From positions 1,249,350 to 1,313,349 of the forward strand of contig CAWKKW010000005.1 in NCBI GenBank assembly GCA_963850345.1: a DNA stretch of 64,000 nucleotides, in the 5' to 3' direction. The position numbers and the translations under genes are program-made. The DNA is from CAWKKW01 sp963850345. GTDB lineage: Bacteria > Acidobacteriota > Terriglobia > Terriglobales > Acidobacteriaceae. The notes beneath the pieces were generated by a model. It had not been told where the DNA came from. It searched no databases and saw only the letters and a list, made by a program, of their open reading frames with translations. Position 1 is the first letter of the stretch. Each line of letters begins with the position of its first letter. Below, one piece after another: positions 8,824-17,424 of this stretch.

Positions 8824-10329
8824 TTATGGTGTGGCAGCGACGCCAGTGGTGGTGTCGGTGCCTCGCTCCTTGCCCGCGGCTCGCAAGGCAAGGGTGCCCA
8901 GCGCAGCCACCAGGAAGTTGAGCGCGAGCGCCGGAACGGCCGCGTACATCGCATACACATGGCTGCCGAGATGGATAGGGTAGATGGAGCTCTTGAGTTC
9001 GCGAGCGATGGCCATGCCGGTGCCGCTTGCCATGCCGGCAGCCCAGCCGCAGAGCAAAGCTCGTCCATCAAACCAGCGGGTGAATACGCCGCACACGACC
9101 GCGGGGAAGATCTGCAGGATCCAGATGCCGCCGAGCAGTTGCAACTCGATCGCATATTGCGAGCGCACCTGGAGCACGAAGACCAGCGCGCCCACCTTGA
9201 TAAAGATGGAGACCAGCTTGGCGTTGCGCGACTCTTCGGCTGGCGTCATCGCGCGGCGCAGGCATTCCCCGTAAAGGTTGCGGGTGAAGAGATTGGCGGT
9301 TGCGATGGACATAATCGCAGCGGGCACGAGTGCGCCAATCCCGATGGCCGCGAGGCAGAAGCCGGCGAACCACTCAGGGAACATCTTCATGAAGAGCAGT
9401 GGTACCACGCTCGAGGTGTTTGCCGTACGAATTCCGGCCGCCAGCGCCATGAAGCCCAGCAGCGCAATCAGGCCGAGCAGCAGGTTGTATGCGGGCAGCA
9501 GTGCGGCATTCCGCTGCAGAATGCGACCGCTTCCCGAGCTGAGCACGCCGGTGATGGTGTGCGGGTAGAGCACGATCGCCATCGCAGAGCCAAAGGCCAG
9601 CGTGGAGTAGCTGAGGAATTGCGTGGGCTGCAGGATAAGCGAGCCTGGCGGATGATGCTGGGCCAGGGCAGTGCCCGCAGCAGAGAAGATGTGCGCATAG
9701 CCGCCCAGCCTGGCCGGCAGAACGATGATCGCAGCCAACACCATCAGGTAGAGCATCACGTCTTTCACAATGGCGATGGCGGCCGGGGCGCGAAGTCCGC
9801 TGGTATAGGTGTAGGCGGCCAGAATGAGGAAGGCAGCAATCAGTGGCCACTCCCCGTTGATGCCCATCACGGCGATCACCTCGCGCATGCCGACAAGTTG
9901 CAGCGCGATGTAGGGCATGGTGGCCAAAATGCCAGTGAGGGCCACCGCGATCGAGAGCCAGCGGCTGCCGTACCGTCCTTTCACGAAGTCGGCCAGAGTT
10001 ACGTAACGGTTCTGGTGACACACCTGCCAGAGACGCGGCAAAACCAGCATCATGTACGGATACAGCAGGATGCAAAACGGGACGGCGAAGAAGCCGAAGG
10101 CGCCCACTCCATACATCGCCGCCGGCACCGCGATCACCGTGTAGGCGGTGTAGAAATCTCCGCCGATCAGAAACCAGGTGATGAGCGTGCCGAAGCGCCG
10201 GCCGGCCAATCCCCACTCTTCGAGGCTGTCTAAGTCACTGCGTTTCCAGCGGGCGGCGAGAAAGCCGGCCAGCGTGACCAGGGCAAAGCAGACACAGAAG
10301 ACGACGAGCGCAATGGTGTGAACGGGCAT
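8824..10329 (-). CDS. Sodium:solute symporter, monocarboxylate permease type
   Basis: Integral membrane protein of the SSS family with about 13 hydrophobic spans over 501 residues. The N-terminal part has EEWGLAGRRFGTLITWFLIGGDFYTAYT, resembling the MctP-type monocarboxylate carriers, and NRYVTLADFVKGRYGS, a conserved cytoplasmic loop of the family. The gene precedes the lactate/glycolate-type dehydrogenase in the same direction, so lactate, pyruvate or another short carboxylate is the likely cargo (inferred from context). The start at 10329 begins MPVHTIAL, with the first membrane span directly after. Confidence 0.82.
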   Translation of the reverse strand: MPVHTIALVVFCVCFALVTLAGFLAARWKRSDLDSLEEWGLAGRRFGTLITWFLIGGDFYTAYTVIAVPAAMYGVGAFGFFAVPFCILLYPYMMLVLPRLWQVCHQNRYVTLADFVKGRYGSRWLSIAVALTGILATMPYIALQLVGMREVIAVMGINGEWPLIAAFLILAAYTYTSGLRAPAAIAIVKDVMLYLMVLAAIIVLPARLGGYAHIFSAAGTALAQHHPPGSLILQPTQFLSYSTLAFGSAMAIVLYPHTITGVLSSGSGRILQRNAALLPAYNLLLGLIALLGFMALAAGIRTANTSSVVPLLFMKMFPEWFAGFCLAAIGIGALVPAAIMSIATANLFTRNLYGECLRRAMTPAEESRNAKLVSIFIKVGALVFVLQVRSQYAIELQLLGGIWILQIFPAVVCGVFTRWFDGRALLCGWAAGMASGTGMAIARELKSSIYPIHLGSHVYAMYAAVPALALNFLVAALGTLALRAAGKERGTDTTTGVAATP

Positions 10330-10425
10330 GGGAAAGAATGCTTATCTTAACAGCCGGTCAGGACCAGGATCGGCCGGGCTACTTGAGGGAATCTGCGGCT
10401 GCGGGCAACTTCCGCGCCGAAGGGC

Positions 10426-11007
10426 TCAGCGCAGCAGGCTGCCATTCGTTCCGGTCCACTCATCCACCACGATCCCGAGGTCGTTAAGCAGTTGAATCGT
10501 GGCTTCGACATTGCGCCGCACCTGGGGCTTATCGGCCTTGGCAAGAGCCGAACCTTCTTCTACGGCGATGACCCGGCCATACGGCCACGCACCGTGAGGG
10601 ATCGCTGCGAGAGCCTTGGGCAGATCGGAGAGGCGAACATCCATCGTCTCCTGCCGAGCGCTCGAGGGGCGAAGCATACCGCCTTGTCCTAGAGTGCTGG
10701 GATTTGCGTCAGGATAGATAATGCGCAAGTTCACGGTCTGGCGACCGACGATCAGGAATGGGTTCGACCAGTTGTCCTGTGTATGCACGGCCAGGTACCG
10801 GCTCTTGGCAGGCGGCGGAATCTCCTCCAGTTGCACGCGCGCTGCTTCGCGGTCCTTTGCCGCTTCCCGGAATTTCTCCTGCTGCGCTTTTCGCGCCTCG
10901 TAGGCATTGTCCGCCGAACTGACGGTGTGGCGGGAACAGCCCGCGAGGCACCCCACAGACAAGCACATGGCGACTACGGTGACGGTGCCGCGAGCGGTTA
11001 GACGCAT
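10426..11007 (-). CDS. Putative lipoprotein, unknown function
   Basis: A lipoprotein signal is visible if translation starts at the ATG at 11007: MRLTARG, a hydrophobic stretch, and the lipobox LAGC with Cys at about residue 25. That makes a protein of 193 residues. After a charged helical segment (about 35-65) follows a compact domain containing TVNLRIIYPDANPS and ending with KADKPQVRRNVEATIQLLNDLG. An open frame extends to 11163, but that would bury the signal peptide. I do not recognise the family. It follows the enoyl-CoA hydratase on the same strand by 140 bases. Confidence 0.65.
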   Translation of the reverse strand: MRLTARGTVTVVAMCLSVGCLAGCSRHTVSSADNAYEARKAQQEKFREAAKDREAARVQLEEIPPPAKSRYLAVHTQDNWSNPFLIVGRQTVNLRIIYPDANPSTLGQGGMLRPSSARQETMDVRLSDLPKALAAIPHGAWPYGRVIAVEEGSALAKADKPQVRRNVEATIQLLNDLGIVVDEWTGTNGSLLR

Positions 11008-11147
11008 GCCGCGCTGTGAACGGCGTGCGGGAAACAGCGGCTGCGATGTGGTCGACACACTGGAAAGAATATCAAGGAGAGCCAGAGCTTTCCGGAGACG
11101 GAGTTGGCGAACCGGGTTCACCGCGTCGCGATGCAATTCGGGGTCAC

Positions 11148-11930
11148 TCATCGGCCCTTCCATACAGGCGGGCGTTTCTCGAGAAAAGCGCGCGTACCTT
11201 CGGTCTTATCTTCGGTGCCGCAGCAGATGCCGAAGCGCGAGGCTTCGAGTTCAAGACCGGCCCGCAGCGAGAGCTCGCACCCTTCATGCACCGCCGCCAG
11301 TATGTGCCGGACGGCGACGGGCGCCATTCCTGCGATGGTCTGCGCAAGTTCGTGGGCGCGTGGCATCAGCTCTGCAGCCGGGAGCACTTCCTCGACAAGC
11401 CCGAGTCGAAGAGCCTCAGCGGCGGTGACCACAGTTCCGGTGAGCAAGAGCTTGAGGGCTGCGCTCTTGCCGATCAAGCGGGGCAGTCGCTGCGTGCCTC
11501 CGTATCCGGGGATCAGGCCCAGCTTAACCTCGGGCTGACCGAAGCGCGCCGTCTCGCTGGCCAGGCGGAAGGTACAGGCCAGCGCCAGCTCACAGCCGCC
11601 GCCAAGTGCAAACCCGTTCACGCAGGCGATCACCGGCTTGCCGCAGTTCTCGATCTGGTCGAAGAGCCGCTGGCCGCGCTCTGCCAGCTCTTTTCCCTGA
11701 GCAGCCGAGACCTCCGCCAATTCCTGAATGTCGGCTCCGGCAACAAAGGCTTTCTCGCCGCCGCCGGTGAGCAGAACGCAGCGTACCGATTCGTCTTCGG
11801 CGAGCTTTTGAAAGACGGATTCCAGTTCATCCAGGGTCGCGTGATTCAGCGCGTTCAGGACCTTGGGCCGGTCGATGGTCAGGATTACGATCGACTCGTG
11901 AGCTTCGTAACGCAGGTTCTCGTAATTCAT
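11148..11930 (-). CDS. Enoyl-CoA hydratase/isomerase (crotonase family)
   Basis: Hydrates trans-2-enoyl-CoA in fatty-acid or related acyl-CoA oxidation. The 260-residue protein shows the crotonase signatures: GGGEKAFVAGADIQEL forming the oxyanion-hole and CoA region, then ACVNGFALGGGCELALACTFRLA, and the FGQPEVKLGLIPGYGGTQRL block with the catalytic Glu. The start MNYENLRYEAH at 11930 fits the family. An open frame continues upstream to 12218, but it overlaps nusB in an unrelated frame. It lies 31 bases after nusB on the same strand and probably belongs to the same transcript. Confidence 0.9.
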   Translation of the reverse strand: MNYENLRYEAHESIVILTIDRPKVLNALNHATLDELESVFQKLAEDESVRCVLLTGGGEKAFVAGADIQELAEVSAAQGKELAERGQRLFDQIENCGKPVIACVNGFALGGGCELALACTFRLASETARFGQPEVKLGLIPGYGGTQRLPRLIGKSAALKLLLTGTVVTAAEALRLGLVEEVLPAAELMPRAHELAQTIAGMAPVAVRHILAAVHEGCELSLRAGLELEASRFGICCGTEDKTEGTRAFLEKRPPVWKGR

Positions 11931-11961
11931 AGTGTGTGTCTTCAGTCGGGATGGTTGCAGA

Positions 11962-12375
11962 TCAGGCTTTGATTCTCGCTCGTGCGATGGCGTCAAGAAC
12001 GCCGTTGAGGAAGTTGATCGATTCGGGCGCGGAGTACCGGCGGGCAATCTCAAGCGATTCGTTGATGACGATGGGCGCAGGCGTGGAGAAACCCAACATT
12101 TCGGCGATTGCGGTCCGGAGTACGTTGCGGTCCACGGCAGGCATACGGGCGAGTCGCCAGTTGGCGGAGTTCTCCTCGATGAGCTGGTCGATCTCGGTAT
12201 CGCGCACGGTGGCCACACGAAACAAATCTTCCGCGAAGCCGCGCGTGTCGGAGTCGACCTCTTCGCGCGATTGCCAGAAGGTGCTGCGCACCTCTTCGGG
12301 AGATTGCTTACCGATATCTGCCTGGAAGAGCATCTGCATCGCGAGTTCGCGGGACTTGCGCCGCTTGCCGCTCAT
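11962..12375 (-). CDS. nusB: Transcription antitermination factor NusB
   Basis: Cytoplasmic all-helical protein that, with NusE (S10), binds boxA RNA in rRNA antitermination. The 137-residue frame starts MSGKRRKSRELAMQMLFQ, the usual arginine-rich N-terminus, and ends in the family block PIVINESLEIARRYS followed by FLNGVLDAIAR. The start overlaps the end of the ribH fusion by 4 bases (ATGA). This ribH-nusB order is common in bacteria and indicates translational coupling. Confidence 0.95.
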   Translation of the reverse strand: MSGKRRKSRELAMQMLFQADIGKQSPEEVRSTFWQSREEVDSDTRGFAEDLFRVATVRDTEIDQLIEENSANWRLARMPAVDRNVLRTAIAEMLGFSTPAPIVINESLEIARRYSAPESINFLNGVLDAIARARIKA

Positions 12376-13250
12376 GGCTGCACCGCGTGCTGGCCTTCAA
12401 ATTTCTGATGGAGCGACACCATTTCGATGGCAGCGACGGCCGCTTCGAATCCCTTGTTGCCGGCCTTCAATCCGGCGCGGTCCAGCGCCTGTTCCAGCGT
12501 CTCGCAGGTGAGCACACCGAAGGAATGCGGCACGCCGGTAGAGTGCTGGGACTGGCCGATGCCGCGCGCCACTTCGTTGTAGATGGCTTCGTAGTGGGCA
12601 GTCTCGCCACGGATGAGACAGCCGAGCGTGATGATCGCATCGTAGTTCAGGCTCTCAGCGGCGAGCAGTGCGGCTGAGGGAATCTCCCAGGATCCGGGAA
12701 CGCGCAGGACCTCGATGTCTTTTCTGTGTGCGCCGCTGCGAACGAGCGCATCGAGAGCGCCTTGCAGCAGTCGATCCGTGATGACGGCATTCCACCGGGC
12801 AACGACGATCGCGAAACGCATCCCCGTAGCCGAAAGGTCGCCTTCGATGGCGACCGGCTTGCCACGCGACGGCTCGCTCCATTCCCAGAACGCGAAGGAG
12901 TAGCCGGGCGCCGGTTCCACCGTAAAAGAGCGAGACTTCCAGTGCGTCTCGGAGATGGGAGTGAGCCGTTGCGCCAGGGCCTCTTCTCCGAACTCGTTGA
13001 CGATCCACTTGGCCGCTATCTCGTGAACTGAATCGATCGACGTGACTTCGACCAGGATTTCGGAGGTCACTGGCAATTCCCCGTCAACAAACTCAAGGTT
13101 CGCCAGCGGCGCGAGAAAAGGCGCACTGCGACTGGAGGGTTCATGCCAGCCCTTGCCAAGCTCAAAACCCATTGCACTGAAGAACTTCGCGAGCTGGTCG
13201 AAGGCCGTGGAGTCCGTCGTCCGCCTCACGAGAGTGATGCCTTTGATCAT
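12372..13250 (-). CDS. ribH: VOC-like domain fused to 6,7-dimethyl-8-ribityllumazine synthase
   Basis: The C-terminal half (about residues 130-285) is lumazine synthase, the penultimate riboflavin enzyme, which condenses 5-amino-6-ribitylaminouracil with dihydroxybutanone phosphate. It shows FAIVVARWNAVITDRLL, the VPGSWEIPSAA segment and LGCLIRGETAHYE with the catalytic His. The N-terminal 125 residues are extra: MIKGITLVRRTTD, a helix, then beta-strand-like stretches and PGYSFAFWEWSEPS, resembling a glyoxalase/VOC module. Stand-alone RibH is about 155 residues, so this 292-residue protein is nearly twice the usual length. There is no good internal start at the domain boundary. nusB overlaps its 3' end by 4 bases. 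Confidence 0.85.
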   Translation of the reverse strand: MIKGITLVRRTTDSTAFDQLAKFFSAMGFELGKGWHEPSSRSAPFLAPLANLEFVDGELPVTSEILVEVTSIDSVHEIAAKWIVNEFGEEALAQRLTPISETHWKSRSFTVEPAPGYSFAFWEWSEPSRGKPVAIEGDLSATGMRFAIVVARWNAVITDRLLQGALDALVRSGAHRKDIEVLRVPGSWEIPSAALLAAESLNYDAIITLGCLIRGETAHYEAIYNEVARGIGQSQHSTGVPHSFGVLTCETLEQALDRAGLKAGNKGFEAAVAAIEMVSLHQKFEGQHAVQP

Positions 13251-13320
13251 CCTTTGACTTTATCAGGAGCAGGATGAGCTGCGCTGCCAGGCACCTATGA
13301 CCTGAACCGGCCGATGTCCG

Positions 13321-15117
13321 TCACTTCCCTGCTTTGGGTTGCCCGCCCCCAGCCTGGACGCTGGCAATCCAAGCGTTGGTTCTCGCCTCCAGCACATCCA
13401 GGGGTAACGCCCCGCCGTTCAGCATCTCGTCATGGAAGGCACGGATGTCATATTTCGGTCCAAGGCTCTGCTGGGCGCGGTTGCGGAGTTCGATGAACTT
13501 CAACTGCCCCAGTTTGTACGCAAGGGCCTGTCCTGGATCGGCGATGTAGCGATCGGTTTCGGCCTGCAGATCGGGCTCGTCTTCGTCGGAGTGTTCGCGG
13601 AAGAACGCGACCATCTGATCGCGAGTCCAGTGCTTGTAGTGAACACCCGTGTCGAGCACAAGGCGGGTGGCGCGAAGCAGTTCGCTCGAGAGCCGGCCAT
13701 ATTCGCTGTAAGGATCGCGGTAGAACCCCACCTCTTTACCCAGCCGCTCGGAATACAAGGCCCATCCTTCCACGTAAGCCGTGTAGATGGCGTGCTGGCG
13801 AAAGGGTGGCAGGGATTTCATCTCCTGGGCGATGGAGATCTGCATGTGGTGGCCGGGCACGCCCTCATGGTACGAAGTGGATTCCACATCGAGCATGCTG
13901 CGATGCGCAAAATCACTGGTGTTCACGTACACCTTGCCGGGACGCGAACCATCGGGCGTTCCGGGGTTGTATTCCGCCGCCGGCGCTTCTTTTTCGCGAT
14001 AGGCTTCAACGGGGACCACCTCGACTGTCGCCTTCGGCAGCAGATTGAAAAGCTGCGGCAGCTTGGGCTTCATCTGGTCAATGTAGGTCCGGTAGGCACT
14101 CAGGATTGCGTCAGATGAAGCCGGCGTGAGTTTGGGATTGTTCTTGAGCGAGGCGCGGAAAGATTTCAAGTCGGCAAACCCAAGCTCCTTCGCGATCGCG
14201 GTCATCTGGCTCTCGATCACCTGCACCTGGTTCAACCCAAGCTGGTGAATGCCAAGCGGGCTCAGATTCGTTGTGGTCTCGTGGCGAACGGCAAAGCGAT
14301 AGCGGGCGTCTCCGTCGGGAAGCGCCCAGATACCCGGATCCATGCGGCCCTTCGGAGCGTAGTCGTCCTTCACGAACTTGCCCAGCTTCGTGTAAGCAGG
14401 CCGGACTACGGTATCGACGACTGCGAGAATCTCCTTGTGAAGCCGCTTCTGGTCCGCCTCAGAAATGCTTGCAGGAAACTTGGCTACCGGTTGTCCGAAA
14501 GGGTTTGACTCGCCGGCCGGTGTGGCGATTGCCTCGCATTGCGTCACCACCTTTTCGAGCAGGAATTTGGGCGGCATGAGCCCGTCCTTCTCGCCTTGCT
14601 GCAGCAGTTCGATCACCTGGTCAAACATGCGGGGAAGCTGCCGCAAACGCGCAAGGTAATCTTCGTAGTGCTTGGTGCTGTCGAGCGGCACCAGCGACAC
14701 TAACTGCGGAACGGCGATTTGAATGCCGTTCAACTGGTCGACAGGCATCTCGTAGTTCTTGAAGTTCAGTGCCTCGATCGTTTCCTTGTAACTGCGAACC
14801 ATCAATTGCTGATTAAGCTGATCCTGTTCCGGCATACCCGCGGTATCGATAGCCTGGAAGCGCGCGAGGAACTTCTCGGCGTCCTTGCGCTGTTGCTGAA
14901 TATGGGCGAGCGAAAGATCGCTGAGCTTGTCGTTGTAGCGATAGTCGCCGTAGACAGTTGCAGTCTCGGGAGACTCGCGGAGTTCATACTCCCACTCTTC
15001 TGCGAGCAGTTTGTTCAATGCGTCTTGTCTCCCGGCGACCGGCTCCGCAGACTGGGAGCGAACCATCGCGGGACAGACCAAGGCGAGAACCGTCAGTAAA
15101 GCTACAGGAACTTTCAC
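13321..15117 (-). CDS. Secreted DUF885 family protein, likely zinc peptidase
   Basis: A 598-residue protein of the DUF885 group, related to M3/M32-like metallopeptidases. The first 21 residues form a signal peptide ending near RSQSAE. The key motif STSYHEGVPGHHMQI lies near residue 410; its HExxxGHH pattern is the family's metal site. A second conserved stretch is YVEGWALYSERLGKE, supplying a further metal-ligand Glu. The length matches the family. Single transcription unit or distal to the ribH group on the same strand. It probably acts outside the cytoplasmic membrane on peptides; substrate unknown. Confidence 0.85.
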   Translation of the reverse strand: MKVPVALLTVLALVCPAMVRSQSAEPVAGRQDALNKLLAEEWEYELRESPETATVYGDYRYNDKLSDLSLAHIQQQRKDAEKFLARFQAIDTAGMPEQDQLNQQLMVRSYKETIEALNFKNYEMPVDQLNGIQIAVPQLVSLVPLDSTKHYEDYLARLRQLPRMFDQVIELLQQGEKDGLMPPKFLLEKVVTQCEAIATPAGESNPFGQPVAKFPASISEADQKRLHKEILAVVDTVVRPAYTKLGKFVKDDYAPKGRMDPGIWALPDGDARYRFAVRHETTTNLSPLGIHQLGLNQVQVIESQMTAIAKELGFADLKSFRASLKNNPKLTPASSDAILSAYRTYIDQMKPKLPQLFNLLPKATVEVVPVEAYREKEAPAAEYNPGTPDGSRPGKVYVNTSDFAHRSMLDVESTSYHEGVPGHHMQISIAQEMKSLPPFRQHAIYTAYVEGWALYSERLGKEVGFYRDPYSEYGRLSSELLRATRLVLDTGVHYKHWTRDQMVAFFREHSDEDEPDLQAETDRYIADPGQALAYKLGQLKFIELRNRAQQSLGPKYDIRAFHDEMLNGGALPLDVLEARTNAWIASVQAGGGQPKAGK

Positions 15118-15267
15118 GCGAAACGGACCTCCGGAGTGCGAGTGGTACGAGAGATTTGCATAGTCAAGATACAGGATGGAAGCCGAGAACCGGCTGCTGT
15201 TCGCGGCAAGAGTGACTTGGAGGTAGCTTTTTGGGATGAGCGGCCAAGGTGAGTGTTTCGGCCTGCG

Positions 15268-16440
15268 CTAACGCGGCTTTCCTAGAACGCTCTTGGCGAT
15301 GGTCGCGAGTTGCATGTTCGACGTGCCCTCGTAGATTTTGCCGATCTTGGCGTCACGATAATACTTCTCGACGGGATAATCCTTCACGAATCCGTAACCG
15401 CCGTAGATCTCAACCGCCTGGCTGGCGACGCGTTCGGCGACCTGTGAGGCAAAGTATTTGGCCATGGCAGCTTCCTTCAAGAAATCGCGGTGCGCGTCTT
15501 TGAGCCGGGCGGCGTTGTAGACCAGCAGCCGCGCCGCTTCGATGTCGGTCGCCATCTCGGCCAAGGCAAACTGCACCGCCTGAAATTCGGCGATGGCGCG
15601 CCCGAACTGCTTGCGCTCCTGCGCATACTTGGCCGCGTGGCCCCAGGCTCCGGCGGCCAGGCCCAGCATTTGCGCCCCGATGCCGATACGGCCCTCATTC
15701 AGCGTCTCGATGGCGATCTTGTAGCCCTTGCCCGGCTCGCCAAGGATATTCGCCGCCGGCACGCGGCAGTCGTCCAGGATGAGTTCGCAGGTAGAGGAGG
15801 CGCGGATGCCGAGCTTGTCTTCCTTCTTGCCGATCTTGAGCCCAGGCGTTTCTTTCTCAACCAGGAACGCGGTGATGCCTTTGTAGCCCGCCGCCGGATC
15901 GAGGGTGGCAAAGACAATGAATATCCCGGCCTCGAGCGCATTCGTGATCCAGAGCTTCTGGCCGTTGAGCAGGTACGAGTCGCCATGACGATCGGCGCGC
16001 GAGAGCAGCGCAAAGGCATCAGAGCCGGATGCCGCTTCGCTCAACGCATACGCGCCAACCGTGTCCGCCGCGAGTCGAGGGAGGTAACGCTTCTTCTGTT
16101 CCGGAGTGCCCCAGCGTAAGAGCGCGTTCACGCAGAGCGTGTTCTGCACATCGACCAGAACGCCGACGGAGGGATCGACCGCCGAGATCTCTTCGACCGC
16201 GAGAATGGCTTCGAAGAAAGTGCCGCCCGATCCGCCATATTCGATGGGAACTTCGATCCCCATCATGCCGAGATTGAACAGCTGCGTGATCAGGTCCTGA
16301 GAAAAGTGCTGCTCTTCGTCCATCACGCGGACCAGAGGGCCGATGCTCTGCTGCGCAAACTCGCGCACGGAAGACCGGAAGAGCTGCTCGTCCTCATTGA
16401 GCTGGGTCAACGGGGAGGTAGCGGTAAGCAGATCAGACAT
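15268..16440 (-). CDS. Acyl-CoA dehydrogenase
   Basis: FAD enzyme that introduces the alpha-beta double bond in acyl-CoA, 390 residues. The three family domains are visible: the N-terminal helices (about 10-125), the middle beta domain with ALSEAASGSDAFAL and LWITNALEAGIFIVFA, and the C-terminal helices with LNEGRIGIGAQMLGLA and the signature QAVEIYGGYGFVKDYPVEKYYRD. The catalytic Glu of short-chain enzymes corresponds to the IYEGTSN segment near the end. Both flanking genes are separate units; electron-transfer flavoprotein genes are not in the window. Confidence 0.92.
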   Translation of the reverse strand: MSDLLTATSPLTQLNEDEQLFRSSVREFAQQSIGPLVRVMDEEQHFSQDLITQLFNLGMMGIEVPIEYGGSGGTFFEAILAVEEISAVDPSVGVLVDVQNTLCVNALLRWGTPEQKKRYLPRLAADTVGAYALSEAASGSDAFALLSRADRHGDSYLLNGQKLWITNALEAGIFIVFATLDPAAGYKGITAFLVEKETPGLKIGKKEDKLGIRASSTCELILDDCRVPAANILGEPGKGYKIAIETLNEGRIGIGAQMLGLAAGAWGHAAKYAQERKQFGRAIAEFQAVQFALAEMATDIEAARLLVYNAARLKDAHRDFLKEAAMAKYFASQVAERVASQAVEIYGGYGFVKDYPVEKYYRDAKIGKIYEGTSNMQLATIAKSVLGKPR

Positions 16441-16582
16441 TCGACGCGGAACCTCTGATGATTTGTTTGGCGGCTTGAGTTTAACAGGCTTGATAGATGA
16501 GACGACAGCCAGTGCGGGTTTGCGTAGACAGGACGAGCCTGCTTCCCTTTCCGAGCGCGGTCTCCGCTGCTACCATTCCCGC

Positions 16583-17371
16583 ATGCCTGACATGCCTGTA
16601 AGTACCGCATCGCCCATTACTGAGGAAGAACGGATCTGGCAACGATTCATCGCCTGGGTGCCAACCGTCGATCCGGGGAGAGATCCCGCCGAGTTGATCA
16701 CCAGGTACAAGGACCATCTGCTGGCCAGCGCTGTGCCCGCAGCAGAAATCGGCACACACCTCGGAGTGATTCCGCGCCTCATGCGAACGCGTGAGGATGG
16801 CTGGCAGCAGATATTCAACTCGGTCTTCAAGAGCGCCACGCCGGCATTCACCGCGGAACCCAACGCTCTGCTGGCCTCGGCCATCAGCAAACGCACACCC
16901 GGGCGCGCGCTCGATGCAGGCATGGGCCAGGGCCGGAATGCCGTGTACCTGGCATCGATGGGATGGGACGTGACCGGATTCGATGTCTCCGATGAGGGAG
17001 TTGCCATCGCTCAGGCCAACGCAGCACGTGCCGGCGTTTCCATCCGTGCTCTCCAGACCGGCGGCCACGACTTCAATTACGGTATCGGCGAATGGGACCT
17101 GATCGTCTTCACCTACGTGCCGTTTCCTCTGGTCAGCCCGGAGTTCACGAGCAAGCTTTATGACTCGCTGCGCAAAGATGGATTGCTGGTCATCGAAAGC
17201 TTCAGCACGCCTGCGAACGCGGAGAGGCGACGGCCAGTGGACATCGATCCGACCGCATTGGCTCCGGCTCTGGCTAAATTTGACGTGATTCTGTTTGACG
17301 AGGCGTCCGCGATCCCTGACTGGACCCAGGTCAGCACGCAGGTCATCCGCGCCATCGCTCGCAAAGCTTAG
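16583..17371 (+). CDS. Class I SAM-dependent methyltransferase
   Basis: A 262-residue methyltransferase. The SAM-binding motif I reads ALDAGMGQGRNAVYLAS (about residues 110-126), with WDVTGFDVSDEG as the acidic end of strand 2 and EWDLIVFTYVPFP as motif IV. About 100 helical residues precede the SAM fold. The ATG at 16583 (MPDMPVST) was chosen because the upstream in-frame extension overlaps the divergent acyl-CoA dehydrogenase. The methyl acceptor cannot be told; the fold resembles TehB/UbiE-like small-molecule enzymes. Confidence 0.78.
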   Translation: MPDMPVSTASPITEEERIWQRFIAWVPTVDPGRDPAELITRYKDHLLASAVPAAEIGTHLGVIPRLMRTREDGWQQIFNSVFKSATPAFTAEPNALLASAISKRTPGRALDAGMGQGRNAVYLASMGWDVTGFDVSDEGVAIAQANAARAGVSIRALQTGGHDFNYGIGEWDLIVFTYVPFPLVSPEFTSKLYDSLRKDGLLVIESFSTPANAERRRPVDIDPTALAPALAKFDVILFDEASAIPDWTQVSTQVIRAIARKA

Positions 17372-17424
17372 CGAAGAAATGGGTGCACCAGCCCTGAAGG
17401 ATTGGCGATCGGATAGGAAGCCGG

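Noticed and set aside
8599..10233. Long plus-strand open frame (544 codons) opposite the symporter
   Set aside because: Antisense to a clear membrane protein; composition (Gly, Arg, His, Glu-rich, no hydrophobic core) is that of a GC-rich shadow frame.
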